Shown here piece by piece: positions 60,801 through 64,000 of a stretch of 64,000 nucleotides of DNA (position 1 is the first letter of the stretch; the number at the start of each line of letters is the position of its first letter). The notes beneath the pieces are model-generated. The model saw nothing but the letters and a program-made list of their open reading frames with translations, was not told where the DNA came from and made no database searches. The DNA is from Paragorgia papillata. Taxonomy: Eukaryota; Cnidaria; Anthozoa; Scleralcyonacea; Coralliidae. A program made the translations under genes and the position numbers. The stretch spans positions 957,001 to 1,021,000 of the forward strand of contig JAWNZC010000345.1 in NCBI GenBank assembly GCA_035771165.1, given 5' to 3'.

Positions 60801-63800
60801 AGATTGTTGAATAAAGGACCTTACGGCCAGTGGCGTAACTTTGGGCTAGGGTGCCCCAGGCTCAAACTGAAAAGGGGCCCCCCGGCCCCGAGGGACCTAA
60901 GGCGCCAAGCCCCCGAATTGAATTTCACATGCCCCAGAAGTGCATTTTCGGCGATTTCTGCAAGGAATTTTCCAAAACATTAATCGGTATAACAAGGGGA
61001 AATTCATCATTATGCATATCAAACGTTTGTTGGATTATAAGAATATTTATCAACCCGTTAATACCGGCAGGTAAAGCCGTCTTATATCAAGAATATAGTC
61101 ACTGACGAAAATACCGTAATCACGTAACTACACACAAAACAAAACAAACTAACCTGACTCTTACACTGCTGCATTAACAGCAAAAATAAAACAATTTGTT
61201 TTTATGATTTGGGTGAACACAAAAACGGTTAGTCTAACTTCTAACTGCATGCGCAAAAACGGTAATTTGACCGTAAGCAAAAGGCCTGGGACAAGCAGCA
61301 GAATAGAAATCCATTTTCGTATCTTTATTAACCTGTTGCAACGTTCTGTATTTTTAATGAAACTGTTATTAATGTTAAATGAACTGTTAAATGATGGAAA
61401 GCTATATCCATTTCACCGACGACTGACGATTTCCCAATAAATACGTGAAAATTACGGAATGTCGGAATCCCCATAAAGGACATCCGACATCCTGGCTCAG
61501 GGGGCCCCTGTGACAGGGGGCCCCCGGCGCTCGCCGGGCAGCGCCTATAGGAGTTACGCCACTGTTTACGGCAGCGAAGACACAGGCATTAGCCTGACAA
61601 TTTAAATTGGGCGAACCACTTTAGTAAAATATCGACTTGTTCCGACATACTAAGTGTTGGCCAAATATTACCGGCACTCTGCATAACGGAGGTAAGCATA
61701 GAAGCGCGTAGAGCAGCAAAACGAGGACAAATCATTAACAGAAACATAACATTCATTCATAATCAATCAGTGCAAAATTGAACATTTGACTTTCCTTATT
61801 TTTTAGCTAGTGAATGGTTTTCACTGACGTCATGACTTTTTTCTTTAAATTCACTTTTTTAACTAGTTTAAGTATACTAATTATGCTAATCATACTAATT
61901 ATGCTAATCATGCTAATTATACTATTTATACTAATTATGCTAAATATACTTAATTATGTTCATTATACTAATTGTGCTAATTATAGTAATTATACTAATT
62001 ATACTAATTATACTGATTATACTAATATGTCAATTATGCTAAGTATGCCAATAATACTATCTACAAGTATTACTAATTTGCACACGTTTCAAATTACCTG
62101 AAAGATTGTAATCATAGCGGAGAGAAAGGTATCGAAATTGCTTCGAATGTTGTCCACGTTACAGTCGGAAGACTGGAGCCTAATTTTCCCGCCAAATAAA
62201 TTCATCCCCAGGACAGCAAACGTGAACATAAAGAGGAAAAGCAGCGCCGTAAAGGTCACCACACTAGCCATGGTGTGAACCATCACAATAAGTTGGTGTC
62301 TGATTGGTCGAATAAGTCGGAAGATACGTAACAGACGAATACTTCGTAGGACGGATAAGCCACCGCTACCAAGAACAATAACTTCAATGATGCTAGATAT
62401 GGATAAATTATAATTGTTGAATTATGAGTGTGAATTAATTAAAGGGGTTATGTCGCACCGTTTTAGCCTCAATCGTCTTAGACCCCGTTTACACGATGCC
62501 GGTATACAATTTGAAAACGGAACAAAATCATGCCGGTGTGTAAATACAGGCCAATAAGTCTTGCGTTTGCACAGTAGAGCGAGACATGGATGATTTTTTA
62601 TCGCTTCCGAAGTGTCAGTTTTATTAACCGCGGATCAATATTAAAGCAATCACGAGGTGTATTCTCATGTACCACGTGATAAACATCCAATTGTTAACTC
62701 GTAAACAAGCTATCACGTGGCACATAAGAATACACCTCGTGATTGCTTTGAAATTGATCTGCGGTTAACGAAACTGTCGCTTCGGAAGCGATGAAAACAT
62801 CGTCTATGTCTCGCTCTACTGATTTGAGTGGTATAATATAATGACTTATTGTAAGATTTTGTTCAGTATTAAGACGATTTGGTTTCTATACGAATTGCTA
62901 AAAATAAAGTGACATAACCCGCTATAAAAATCTCAAAGAAAGACACGACGTTCTTCAAGATACAACGATTTTTGTACAACTTTCCCGAGATATTAGAAAA
63001 CTGTACATAACGGTACACCATGCCGTAATTAAGAAATGGCTCATGGTTTAGCGTGCTCCATCGAGTTATGGATGCACGCGGGAAATTGGGAGAGCACAAT
63101 AAAATCGTAAGAGTTGGTCGAGGCGTATAGCCGAGCACACTAAACCATGAGCCATTTCTTTTATAACATACGGCGAATCGTTTTGGTTGTTGTGTTTTTC
63201 TACTTTCGTAGCCACGTCTTTTTTGTTCACTAAAATCCAACCAAAAGGACAGTTTAAACTCGGTTGCCCAGACCCAGTTTATGTCTTCTGGGTCGTTGTT
63301 CTTTATTACTCAATAAAATTAAATGACTTGGTATTTTAAAAATATAAAAGGCCGTAAAAAGTCAATTTAAAACTCAGTTTTGTTTTGAAAATTTTCCCCG
63401 CGCTTTTTTGCCGTGCTCCATTGAGTTTTATACAATACCCTGGTTGCTATGCGTGTTTTCATTGGTTGTTGGCCATGATCTATTAGAGGACAGACACATG
63501 GTCACGTCGGATCACGTCAGCTGACTTGCTTTTTTCCTTCTTCATGCCCCAAAATCCGGCAAGAGTTTCGACAAAAACCTTTGAAATTTTTATTGTATAA
63601 AACAAATAGATTCCATTTTTTTGTTGTCTGTTCAGTTATAGATGCACAGAAGACGTCACAACGTGGTAAGAACATTGAACATGGTACCACGTTGTGACGT
63701 CATCTGTGCATCTATAACTGAACAGACAACGGCAAAATGGAATCTATTTGTTAAATGGAGCACGCACGACAGCCAATCAAAAACGTTGCTATATCAAAGC

Positions 63801-63965
63801 TATGTTATAATACCTGATAACGACAATAAAACCGTCAAAAATATTGAACCACTGGCTGGCATATGCTCGGATTCCATCACCAAAAATTTTGATAATCAAT
63901 TCCAGGGTAAATATCGAGATAAAGAAAATATTTGATATCTCGAGAAATTCATTAAGACTTTCCGG
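32728..63965 (-). CDS. CACNA1G/H/I: T-type voltage-gated calcium channel alpha1 (Cav3), 20 exons, 5' part outside window
   Basis: Cav3 is a plasma-membrane four-domain channel that carries low-threshold Ca2+ current. The 20 exons span domain II S2 to the stop and total 3252 nt (1083 aa plus stop) with every splice phase matching. Filter residues seen: domain II TLEDW (Glu), III TRDGW (Asp), IV TGDNW (Asp). With the expected Glu in domain I this is the EEDD pattern of Cav3, against EEEE in Cav1/2 and DEKA in vertebrate Nav. S4 arginines are clear ([42 protein letters not shown]). [12 protein letters not shown] (II S6) and NWNTIFMDTLR (IV) match vertebrate Cav3 closely. The II-III linker is about 230 aa and not conserved. 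The C-terminal tail after IV S6 is only about 65-70 aa. NALCN is excluded by its EEKE filter. Introns are loaded with repeats. Confidence 0.96.
33180..33359. mobile_element. Short GTGCTGTGTAGGCAGTG-family element abutting Cav3 exon s
   Basis: GAAAAGGTGGTAAACTGCC is inverted at 33310-33330. The end GAAGCACTCTA stops about 13 nt from the exon s donor. Confidence 0.7.
33373..33497 (-). CDS. CACNA1G/H/I: Cav3 exon s: domain IV filter
   Basis: [20 protein letters not shown] then [13 protein letters not shown] with the domain IV Asp. The upstream polymorphic-looking ACCAC array is intronic. Confidence 0.95.
33535..33790 (+). repeat. GGTGGTAGTATT array, left part
   Basis: 12-bp units GGTGGTGGTAGTATT/GGTGATGGTAGTATT in Cav3 intron. 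Continues at 36753-37350 on the other side of a 3-kb transposon. ORFs over it are not genes. Confidence 0.92.
33791..36752. mobile_element. TTAA-flanked DNA transposon (Kolobok-like) with degenerate transposase
   Basis: Element 33795-36748 with ends GGGGGTCTTCCACACAAA (perfectly inverted at 36731-36748) and TTAA on both sides (33791-33794, 36749-36752). Minus-strand fragments read [27 protein letters not shown] and [20 protein letters not shown], plus FNRSVGR, in two or more frames. These resemble the Mutator-like transposase-fold proteins common in invertebrate genomes. Broken frames make it inactive. Naming it Kolobok rests on the TTAA target. Confidence 0.82.
34555..35810 (-). pseudogene. 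Degenerate transposase remnants inside the TTAA element
   Basis: Overlapping minus fragments at 34555-34767, 35293-35666 and 35620-35802 belong to one former protein whose frame changes near 35550 and 35640. Order on the minus strand: [20 protein letters not shown], then [16 protein letters not shown], then [14 protein letters not shown]...KANYQG, then IFNRSVGR. Confidence 0.65.
36753..37350 (+). repeat. GGTGGTAGTATT array, right part
   Basis: Same unit as 33535-33790 with more GATGGTAGTTTGG variants. Ends 85 bp from Cav3 exon r. Confidence 0.92.
37435..37513 (-). CDS. CACNA1G/H/I: Cav3 exon r: domain IV S5
   Basis: [20 protein letters not shown] then QLFGSI. Acceptor ttctccag, donor gtacgt. 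Confidence 0.94.
37587..37612. repeat. TA dinucleotide repeat beside Cav3 exon q donor
   Basis: (TA)n with the donor gtatat overlapping its edge. Confidence 0.8.
37619..37689 (-). CDS. CACNA1G/H/I: Cav3 exon q: domain IV S4-S5 linker
   Basis: [20 protein letters not shown] then LPQ, matching vertebrate [23 protein letters not shown]. A TA-repeat starts just past the donor. Confidence 0.94.
37810..38401. mobile_element. Pogo/Tigger-like MITE, CAGTCAACTCTCGTTATAGC ends
   Basis: TA-flanked. Left CAGTCAACTCTCGTTATAGC, right GGCGAGAGTTGACTG. The interior has four tandem GGGGTGTCCGTAATAGC units near the right end. This terminus type is typical of pogo/Tigger-derived elements. Confidence 0.83.
38402..39870. 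other. Cav3 intron between exons p and q, remainder
   Basis: Contains a small palindrome at 38626-38741 (GCATATGTACTCTTA and inverse) and an imperfect inverted pair at 39383-39720 (GAAGCTTAACCA region). The ORFs at 38908-39439 match no known protein. Confidence 0.45.
39871..40004 (-). CDS. CACNA1G/H/I: Cav3 exon p: domain IV S3-S4
   Basis: [20 protein letters not shown] (S3) and [12 protein letters not shown] (S4). Acceptor atctgtag, donor gtaaga. Confidence 0.94.
40090..40776. mobile_element. GTGCTGTGTAGGCAGTG-family element split by a MITE
   Basis: GAGTGCTGTGTA at 40092 continues as GGCAATGTTTTAGATAGAGC at 40580 after the inserted TACACGCG element. Confidence 0.8.
40106..40579. mobile_element. 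TACACGCGTAAAAA MITE copy 3, nested
   Basis: Nearly identical in its arms to copy 1. Inserted at GTGTA/GGCA, consistent with a TA target. Confidence 0.88.
40698..41377. mobile_element. Fragment of the CAGGGTGTCCC mariner-like element
   Basis: Right end GGGACACCCTGTA at 41365-41377; left end lost into the neighbouring element. The minus ORF at 40698-40889 reads [20 protein letters not shown] and [13 protein letters not shown], a DUF4817-type helix-turn-helix. A second internal GGGACACCCTG at 41121-41131 suggests two merged copies. Confidence 0.78.
41563..42202. mobile_element. CACAGGGAGCCCATCTTGGC element, nested
   Basis: About 45-bp ends CACAGGGAGCCCATCTTGGC ... and inverse at about 42157-42202. 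It is inserted in a GAGTGCTGCA/TACTGCACAGGCAGTG repeat that ends near 42250, 40 bp from Cav3 exon o. Confidence 0.83.
42290..42399 (-). CDS. CACNA1G/H/I: Cav3 exon o: domain IV S2
   Basis: [20 protein letters not shown] then YRSYFKD; vertebrate Cav3 has [27 protein letters not shown]. Donor gtaatt. Confidence 0.93.
42405..42612 (+). repeat. GAATGAAT/GAAC tetranucleotide array
   Basis: Degenerate (GAAT)n starting 6 bp upstream of Cav3 exon o on the sense strand; minus-strand reading gives Ser/His/Phe ORFs. Confidence 0.85.
42720..43114. mobile_element. Palindromic MITE, AATCTCGTTCCCAGAGCCCA ends
   Basis: About 65-bp arms (AATCTCGTTCCCAGAGCCCA ... ATAATCCGTTTC) are inverted at 43050-43114. 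The interior has a short CG-rich segment with no known product. Confidence 0.88.
43212..43354 (-). CDS. CACNA1G/H/I: Cav3 exon n: domain IV S1
   Basis: [20 protein letters not shown] and [15 protein letters not shown]. The upstream CAAA repeat is not coding; the exon starts after gtttatag. Confidence 0.93.
43379..43716 (+). repeat. CAAA tetranucleotide array with CAGA patches
   Basis: (CAAA)n with four AGCAAATAGACAGAGACAGA interruptions, immediately beside Cav3 exon n. Confidence 0.93.
43727..44263 (+). pseudogene. 5'-truncated LINE: reverse transcriptase C-terminus and 3' tail
   Basis: Plus frame at 43727-44113 reads [34 protein letters not shown] and [12 protein letters not shown], the typical C-terminal end of Jockey/CR1-clade LINE ORF2. 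The 3' UTR ends in (ATT)n at 44246-44263. Antisense to Cav3. No 5' part is present. Confidence 0.85.
44264..44312 (+). repeat. ACAG tetranucleotide run
   Basis: (CAGA)n directly after the LINE tail; the flanking hAT-like element is inserted in it. Confidence 0.9.
44314..44751. mobile_element. hAT-like element, AGTGGCGTAGCCA ends
   Basis: Left AGTGGCGTAGCCAAGG, right CCTGGCTACGCCACTG, inserted inside a CAGA microsatellite. Related ends at 60838-61564. Confidence 0.82.
44752..44884 (+). repeat. CAGA then CAAA microsatellite
   Basis: About 130 bp, ends 22 bp from Cav3 exon m donor. Confidence 0.92.
44907..45108 (-). CDS. CACNA1G/H/I: Cav3 exon m: domain III S6 and III-IV linker
   Basis: [19 protein letters not shown] and [10 protein letters not shown] (S6), then a short charged linker [11 protein letters not shown]. 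Donor gtaggt. Confidence 0.94.
45215..45980. mobile_element. hAT-like element, AGTGCTGTGCGCCGGAG end
   Basis: Element 45223-45972, left AGTGCTGTGCGCCGGAG, right CCGGAGTTTGCACACCTCT. Flanks TCTGCCCT and CCTGCCCT match at 7 of 8. CCGGAG repeats lie at both ends. Confidence 0.72.
46036..46125 (-). CDS. CACNA1G/H/I: Cav3 exon l: domain III filter
   Basis: [20 protein letters not shown] carries the domain III Asp. DAVGVDKQ matches vertebrate DAVGVDQQ. 30 codons. Confidence 0.95.
46215..46540 (+). mobile_element. 5S-rRNA-derived SINE (SINE3 type), copy 1
   Basis: The head has 5S promoter boxes: GTTAAGCCCGG (A box-like) and GGTTAGTATTTGGATGGGTG then ACCGCTTGGGAAT (C box-like). The body is CTCTCCTGTGCTTCGGGTTT and GGTTTTCCTCCCTCCGC. 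The tail is (AAATCT)n. It lies in a Cav3 intron, opposite strand to the gene. Confidence 0.88.
46568..46684 (-). CDS. CACNA1G/H/I: Cav3 exon k: domain III turret
   Basis: [20 protein letters not shown] and [14 protein letters not shown], matching the vertebrate LFKGKF ... YNFDNLGQ region. 39 codons. Confidence 0.94.
46740..47185 (+). repeat. AATTCC/AATTCT hexamer array
   Basis: About 445 bp of AATTCCAATTCT/TAATTATA variants. Long Ile/Pro or Glu/Leu ORFs are artefacts. Confidence 0.92.
47360..47486 (-). CDS. CACNA1G/H/I: Cav3 exon j: domain III S4-S5 and S5
   Basis: [20 protein letters not shown] (S4-S5 linker), [20 protein letters not shown] (S5). Acceptor ttcttag, donor gtatat. Confidence 0.95.
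47632..48258. mobile_element. hAT-like element CAGTGCTGTGAGTAAC flanked by 36-bp direct repeats, copy 1
   Basis: Element 47668-48222 (555 bp), ends CAGTGCTGTGAGTAAC and GTAACTTTTACAGCACTG, the interior full of TAACTAGTTA palindromes. The 36-bp sequence starting AGAGTACCTATAAACAATAA is present identically at 47632-47667 and 48223-48258. Confidence 0.92.
48267..48451 (-). CDS. CACNA1G/H/I: Cav3 exon i: domain III S3-S4
   Basis: [20 protein letters not shown] (S3) and [15 protein letters not shown] (S4 voltage sensor). Donor gtacgt. Confidence 0.95.
48504..49889. mobile_element. hAT-like element CAGTGCTGTGAGTAAC, copy 2 with nested insertion
   Basis: Same ends as copy 1. Flanks TATTTAAG and CATTTAAG (7 of 8) fit an 8-bp duplication. 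Split by a different element at 49037-49849. Confidence 0.9.
49037..49849. mobile_element. Nested hAT-like element, CAGGGATGTAGC ends
   Basis: Ends CAGGGATGTAGCTACG and GGCTACATCCCTG, GC-rich left end (GGGCGGCGCCGGGCGG), poly-C at 49773-49792. TGTAAC flanks both sides. Confidence 0.87.
49890..50690. other. Cav3 intron segment, no feature seen
   Basis: About 800 bp without a repeat or gene that I can support. Confidence 0.45.
50683..51000. mobile_element. Palindromic MITE CATAGTCAATCGAGATATGG, copy 2
   Basis: Element 50691-50992. Flanks CATGCAGT and CATGTAGT match at 7 of 8. The right flank ends 17 bp from Cav3 exon h donor region. Confidence 0.86.
51017..51085 (-). CDS. CACNA1G/H/I: Cav3 exon h: domain III S2
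   Basis: 23 codons: [20 protein letters not shown] then VIK. Phase 0 on both sides. Confidence 0.93.
51400..51844. mobile_element. Palindromic TTTAAAG-family element with TGACGTCA in both arms
   Basis: Arm AAAGGGGATTGGCATTAAAC, right end TTGCCCTTTAA. Contains CTGACGTCAGG near 51514 and its inverse near 51693, and GATATGTAAATGAG in both arms. Confidence 0.84.
51888..51976 (+). repeat. TCTG tetranucleotide microsatellite
   Basis: About 22 pure TCTG units, 45 bp from the palindromic element. Confidence 0.95.
52118..52238 (-). CDS. CACNA1G/H/I: Cav3 exon g: domain III S1
   Basis: [20 protein letters not shown] and [14 protein letters not shown]. Acceptor tttccag, donor gtaagc. Confidence 0.93.
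52345..52400 (-). CDS. CACNA1G/H/I: Cav3 exon f: linker end before domain III
   Basis: 56 nt encoding [18 protein letters not shown], aligned with the vertebrate SLYLFPPENRFR segment just before IIIS1. Confidence 0.88.
52546..52836 (-). mobile_element. 5S-rRNA-derived SINE, copy 2
   Basis: Minus strand carries GGTTAGTACTTGGATGGGTG, ACCGTCTGGGAAT and the body CTCTCCTGTGCTTCGAGGG as in copy 1, with the same ACGGGTGGCGTGTGC leader. Lies in a Cav3 intron, same strand as the gene. Confidence 0.88.
52850..53720. repeat. Duplicated segment around a foldback
   Basis: Two diverged direct copies (52860-53110 and 53395-53720; shared AAACAGCTTTAAA, ACCAGCAG) surround an inverted pair GTACGGGAAAGTA/TACTTTCCCGTAC at 53183-53275. 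Confidence 0.65.
53751..54231. mobile_element. Element with AACACCGCTGCCAAACG ends and 9-bp target duplication at a splice donor
   Basis: Element 53760-54222, perfect ends AACACCGCTGCC and GGCAGCGGTGTT, flanked by ACGTTACCC at 53751-53759 and 54223-54231. The right duplication forms positions +4 to +12 of the Cav3 exon e intron. Inner sequence has GCGCATGCG at both ends. Confidence 0.9.
54235..54649 (-). CDS. CACNA1G/H/I: Cav3 exon e: II-III linker part 2
   Basis: 138 codons, Asn/Ser/Lys-rich, with [17 protein letters not shown] and a Thr/Cys end [10 protein letters not shown]. Donor gtaggg at 54233-54234 lies next to a transposon target duplication. Its coding status rests on open frame, splice sites and phase. 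Confidence 0.8.
54672..55142. mobile_element. Palindromic TTTAAAG-family element
   Basis: Arm TTTAAAGTGCCAATGCAGCG, right inverse CGCTGCATTGGTACTTTAA. Arms contain TTTGATATGCAAGTG and TTATGACATCACAC with inverses. Confidence 0.87.
55294..55678. mobile_element. MITE with CTGTTTATATGATCCCGG ends
   Basis: Left GGGGCTGTTTATATGATCCC, right GGATCATATAAACAGGCC, with CCGGGAT repeats inside both ends. It abuts interspersed repeat A. Confidence 0.82.
55682..56188 (+). repeat. Interspersed repeat A, short copy
   Basis: Matches 10088-10892 at both ends, including GGTGACGTCACAGAATAGGG. About 300 bp of the middle is absent. Confidence 0.83.
56458..56714 (-). CDS. CACNA1G/H/I: Cav3 exon d: II-III linker part 1
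   Basis: [18 protein letters not shown]..., polar and acidic, with [15 protein letters not shown]. No known motif. Phases 0 and 2 join its neighbours. The CAA/CAG-rich array ends about 45 nt upstream of its acceptor. Confidence 0.85.
56758..57950. repeat. Higher-order TTG/CTG minisatellite in Cav3 intron
   Basis: About 13 higher-order units, each with CGCTATGGTTTTTGCTGTCA then variable (TTG)n(CTG)n then CTGTCACTATGG then variable (TTG)n. It keeps long ORFs open in several frames on both strands, but none joins a Cav3 exon in frame. Confidence 0.94.
57950..58110 (+). repeat. CTTT/CCTCCCT pyrimidine-rich tract
   Basis: Degenerate TTCC/CTCC repeats between the minisatellite and Cav3 exon c. 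Confidence 0.8.
58129..58287 (-). CDS. CACNA1G/H/I: Cav3 exon c: domain II filter and S6
   Basis: [15 protein letters not shown] carries the domain II filter Glu, then S6 [16 protein letters not shown]. 53 codons, phase 0 on both sides. A donor gtaaga follows FTNPV. Confidence 0.96.
58359..58882. mobile_element. Palindromic AAGGGTATTGGCAAT element, second copy
   Basis: Close match to 895-1392 (AAAAATTAAATTTGTCCCAT, CAAAGACAGCGTGCTGTCCG). Longer, and carries GGTGACGTCATAAGC near 58533. Confidence 0.87.
59010..60205. mobile_element. 1.2-kb foldback with nested inverted repeats
   Basis: Outer pair TAGCATATACCTCGCAGGTG and TTCACCT...GAGGTATATGCTA near 60098-60110. Inner pair GGCTAGAGAAAGGAATCCAG at 59131 is inverted at 59856-59876. 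ORFs inside are not recognised. Confidence 0.75.
60296..60793. mobile_element. Palindromic TTTAAAG-family element with octamer and CRE-like motifs
   Basis: Arm TTAAAGGGCATATGACTCGA, right inverse TCATATGCCCTTTAA. ATGCAAAT at 60422 and ATTTGCAT at 60658, with TTTACGTCACATG and its inverse between. Confidence 0.88.
60830..61572. mobile_element. hAT-like element, CAGTGGCGTAACT ends
   Basis: Element 60838-61564, ends CAGTGGCGTAACT and AGTTACGCCACTG. Flanks CTTACGGC and TTTACGGC (7 of 8). GC-rich GGGCCCCC blocks near both ends. Confidence 0.88.
61865..62050 (+). repeat. ACTAATTATGCTAAT array
   Basis: Degenerate 9-mer-based ATTATACTA/ATTATGCTA run, ends 50 bp from Cav3 exon b donor. Confidence 0.85.
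62098..62392 (-). CDS. CACNA1G/H/I: Cav3 exon b: domain II S3-S5 and pore turret
   Basis: [19 protein letters not shown] (S4), [11 protein letters not shown] (S5 end), [18 protein letters not shown] (pore helix). 295 nt, donor gtaatt. Confidence 0.95.
62572..62821. mobile_element. 250-bp palindromic MITE, CAGTAGAGCGAGACAT ends
   Basis: CAGTAGAGCGAGACATGGAT is inverted at 62802-62821, with arms nearly meeting in the middle (AGCAATCACGAGGTGTATTC). Confidence 0.87.
63019..63176. repeat. Palindrome AAGAAATGGCTCATGGTTTAG
   Basis: AAGAAATGGCTCATGGTTTA at 63033 is inverted at about 63139-63160. Confidence 0.75.
63601..63751. mobile_element. 150-bp near-perfect palindrome
   Basis: CAAATAGATTCCATTTTTTT, TGTCTGTTCAGTTATAGATG and CACAACGTGGTA are all inverted around a short loop near 63675. 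Confidence 0.9.
63814..63965 (-). CDS. CACNA1G/H/I: Cav3 exon a: domain II S2-S3
   Basis: [17 protein letters not shown] and [12 protein letters not shown]; vertebrate Cav3 has EISNIVFTSLF and YNIFDGVIVVIS. Acceptor ccttatag, donor gtatta. First Cav3 exon inside the window. Confidence 0.93.
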
Positions 63966-64000
63966 CTATAAGGAATAAGAATTGTGAATATATTAGAAGT

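Noticed and set aside
32728..63965. NALCN or voltage-gated sodium channel identity
   Set aside because: Filter residues E (II), D (III), D (IV) and close motif matches are specific to Cav3.

Overview
This is a window of animal nuclear DNA: intron-rich, AT-rich and crowded with small transposons and microsatellites. I rebuilt six genes by following GT-AG splice sites and reading phase by hand. The gene set is metazoan: an SUR-type ABCC transporter, a Canopy ER protein, a mitochondrial ribosomal protein and a T-type calcium channel. With the mix of hAT-, mariner/pogo-, TTAA-target and LINE elements and 5S-derived SINEs, this suggests an invertebrate, plausibly a cnidarian such as a coral, sea anemone or octocoral. 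The sequence alone cannot prove the taxon.

Layout. (1) 2.66-17.29 kb, minus: an ABCC8/ABCC9-type sulfonylurea-receptor gene in five large exons. Its first exon is intact, but the coding sequence between about 13.6 and 2.66 kb is broken by many single-base insertions. (2) 17.88-19.49 kb, plus: a two-exon gene of unknown function, head-to-head with the SUR gene. (3) 20.16-20.83 kb, minus: a single-exon AIG1/ADTRP-family membrane hydrolase. (4) 21.36-26.94 kb, minus: a six-exon Canopy (CNPY3/4) gene. (5) 27.30-30.18 kb, plus: a four-exon MRPL27 gene, head-to-head with Canopy. (6) 32.73-63.97 kb, minus: the last 20 exons of a Cav3 (T-type) calcium-channel alpha1 gene. They run from domain II S2 to the stop codon and sum to 3252 nt, exactly 1084 codons, with every phase matching. 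The 5' part of this gene lies beyond the right edge.

The rest is introns and spacers filled with repeats: hAT-like elements with 8-bp target duplications, a family of palindromic elements ending in TTTAAAG, nested elements with TACACGCG or CAGGGTGTCCC ends, a TTAA-flanked 3-kb DNA transposon carrying transposase remnants, a pogo-like element, a LINE 3' end, two 5S-rRNA-derived SINEs, and long simple-sequence arrays.

The genes do not form one pathway. SUR and Cav3 are both excitability proteins, AIG1-like and Canopy are membrane or ER proteins, and MRPL27 is mitochondrial. The most interesting points are the insertion-only frameshifts in SUR, a hAT-like element flanked by 36-bp rather than 8-bp direct repeats, palindromic elements carrying octamer and CRE-like motifs in both arms, a transposon whose target duplication supplies part of a splice donor, and a short Cav3 C-terminal tail. 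I found no clearly new multi-gene system.
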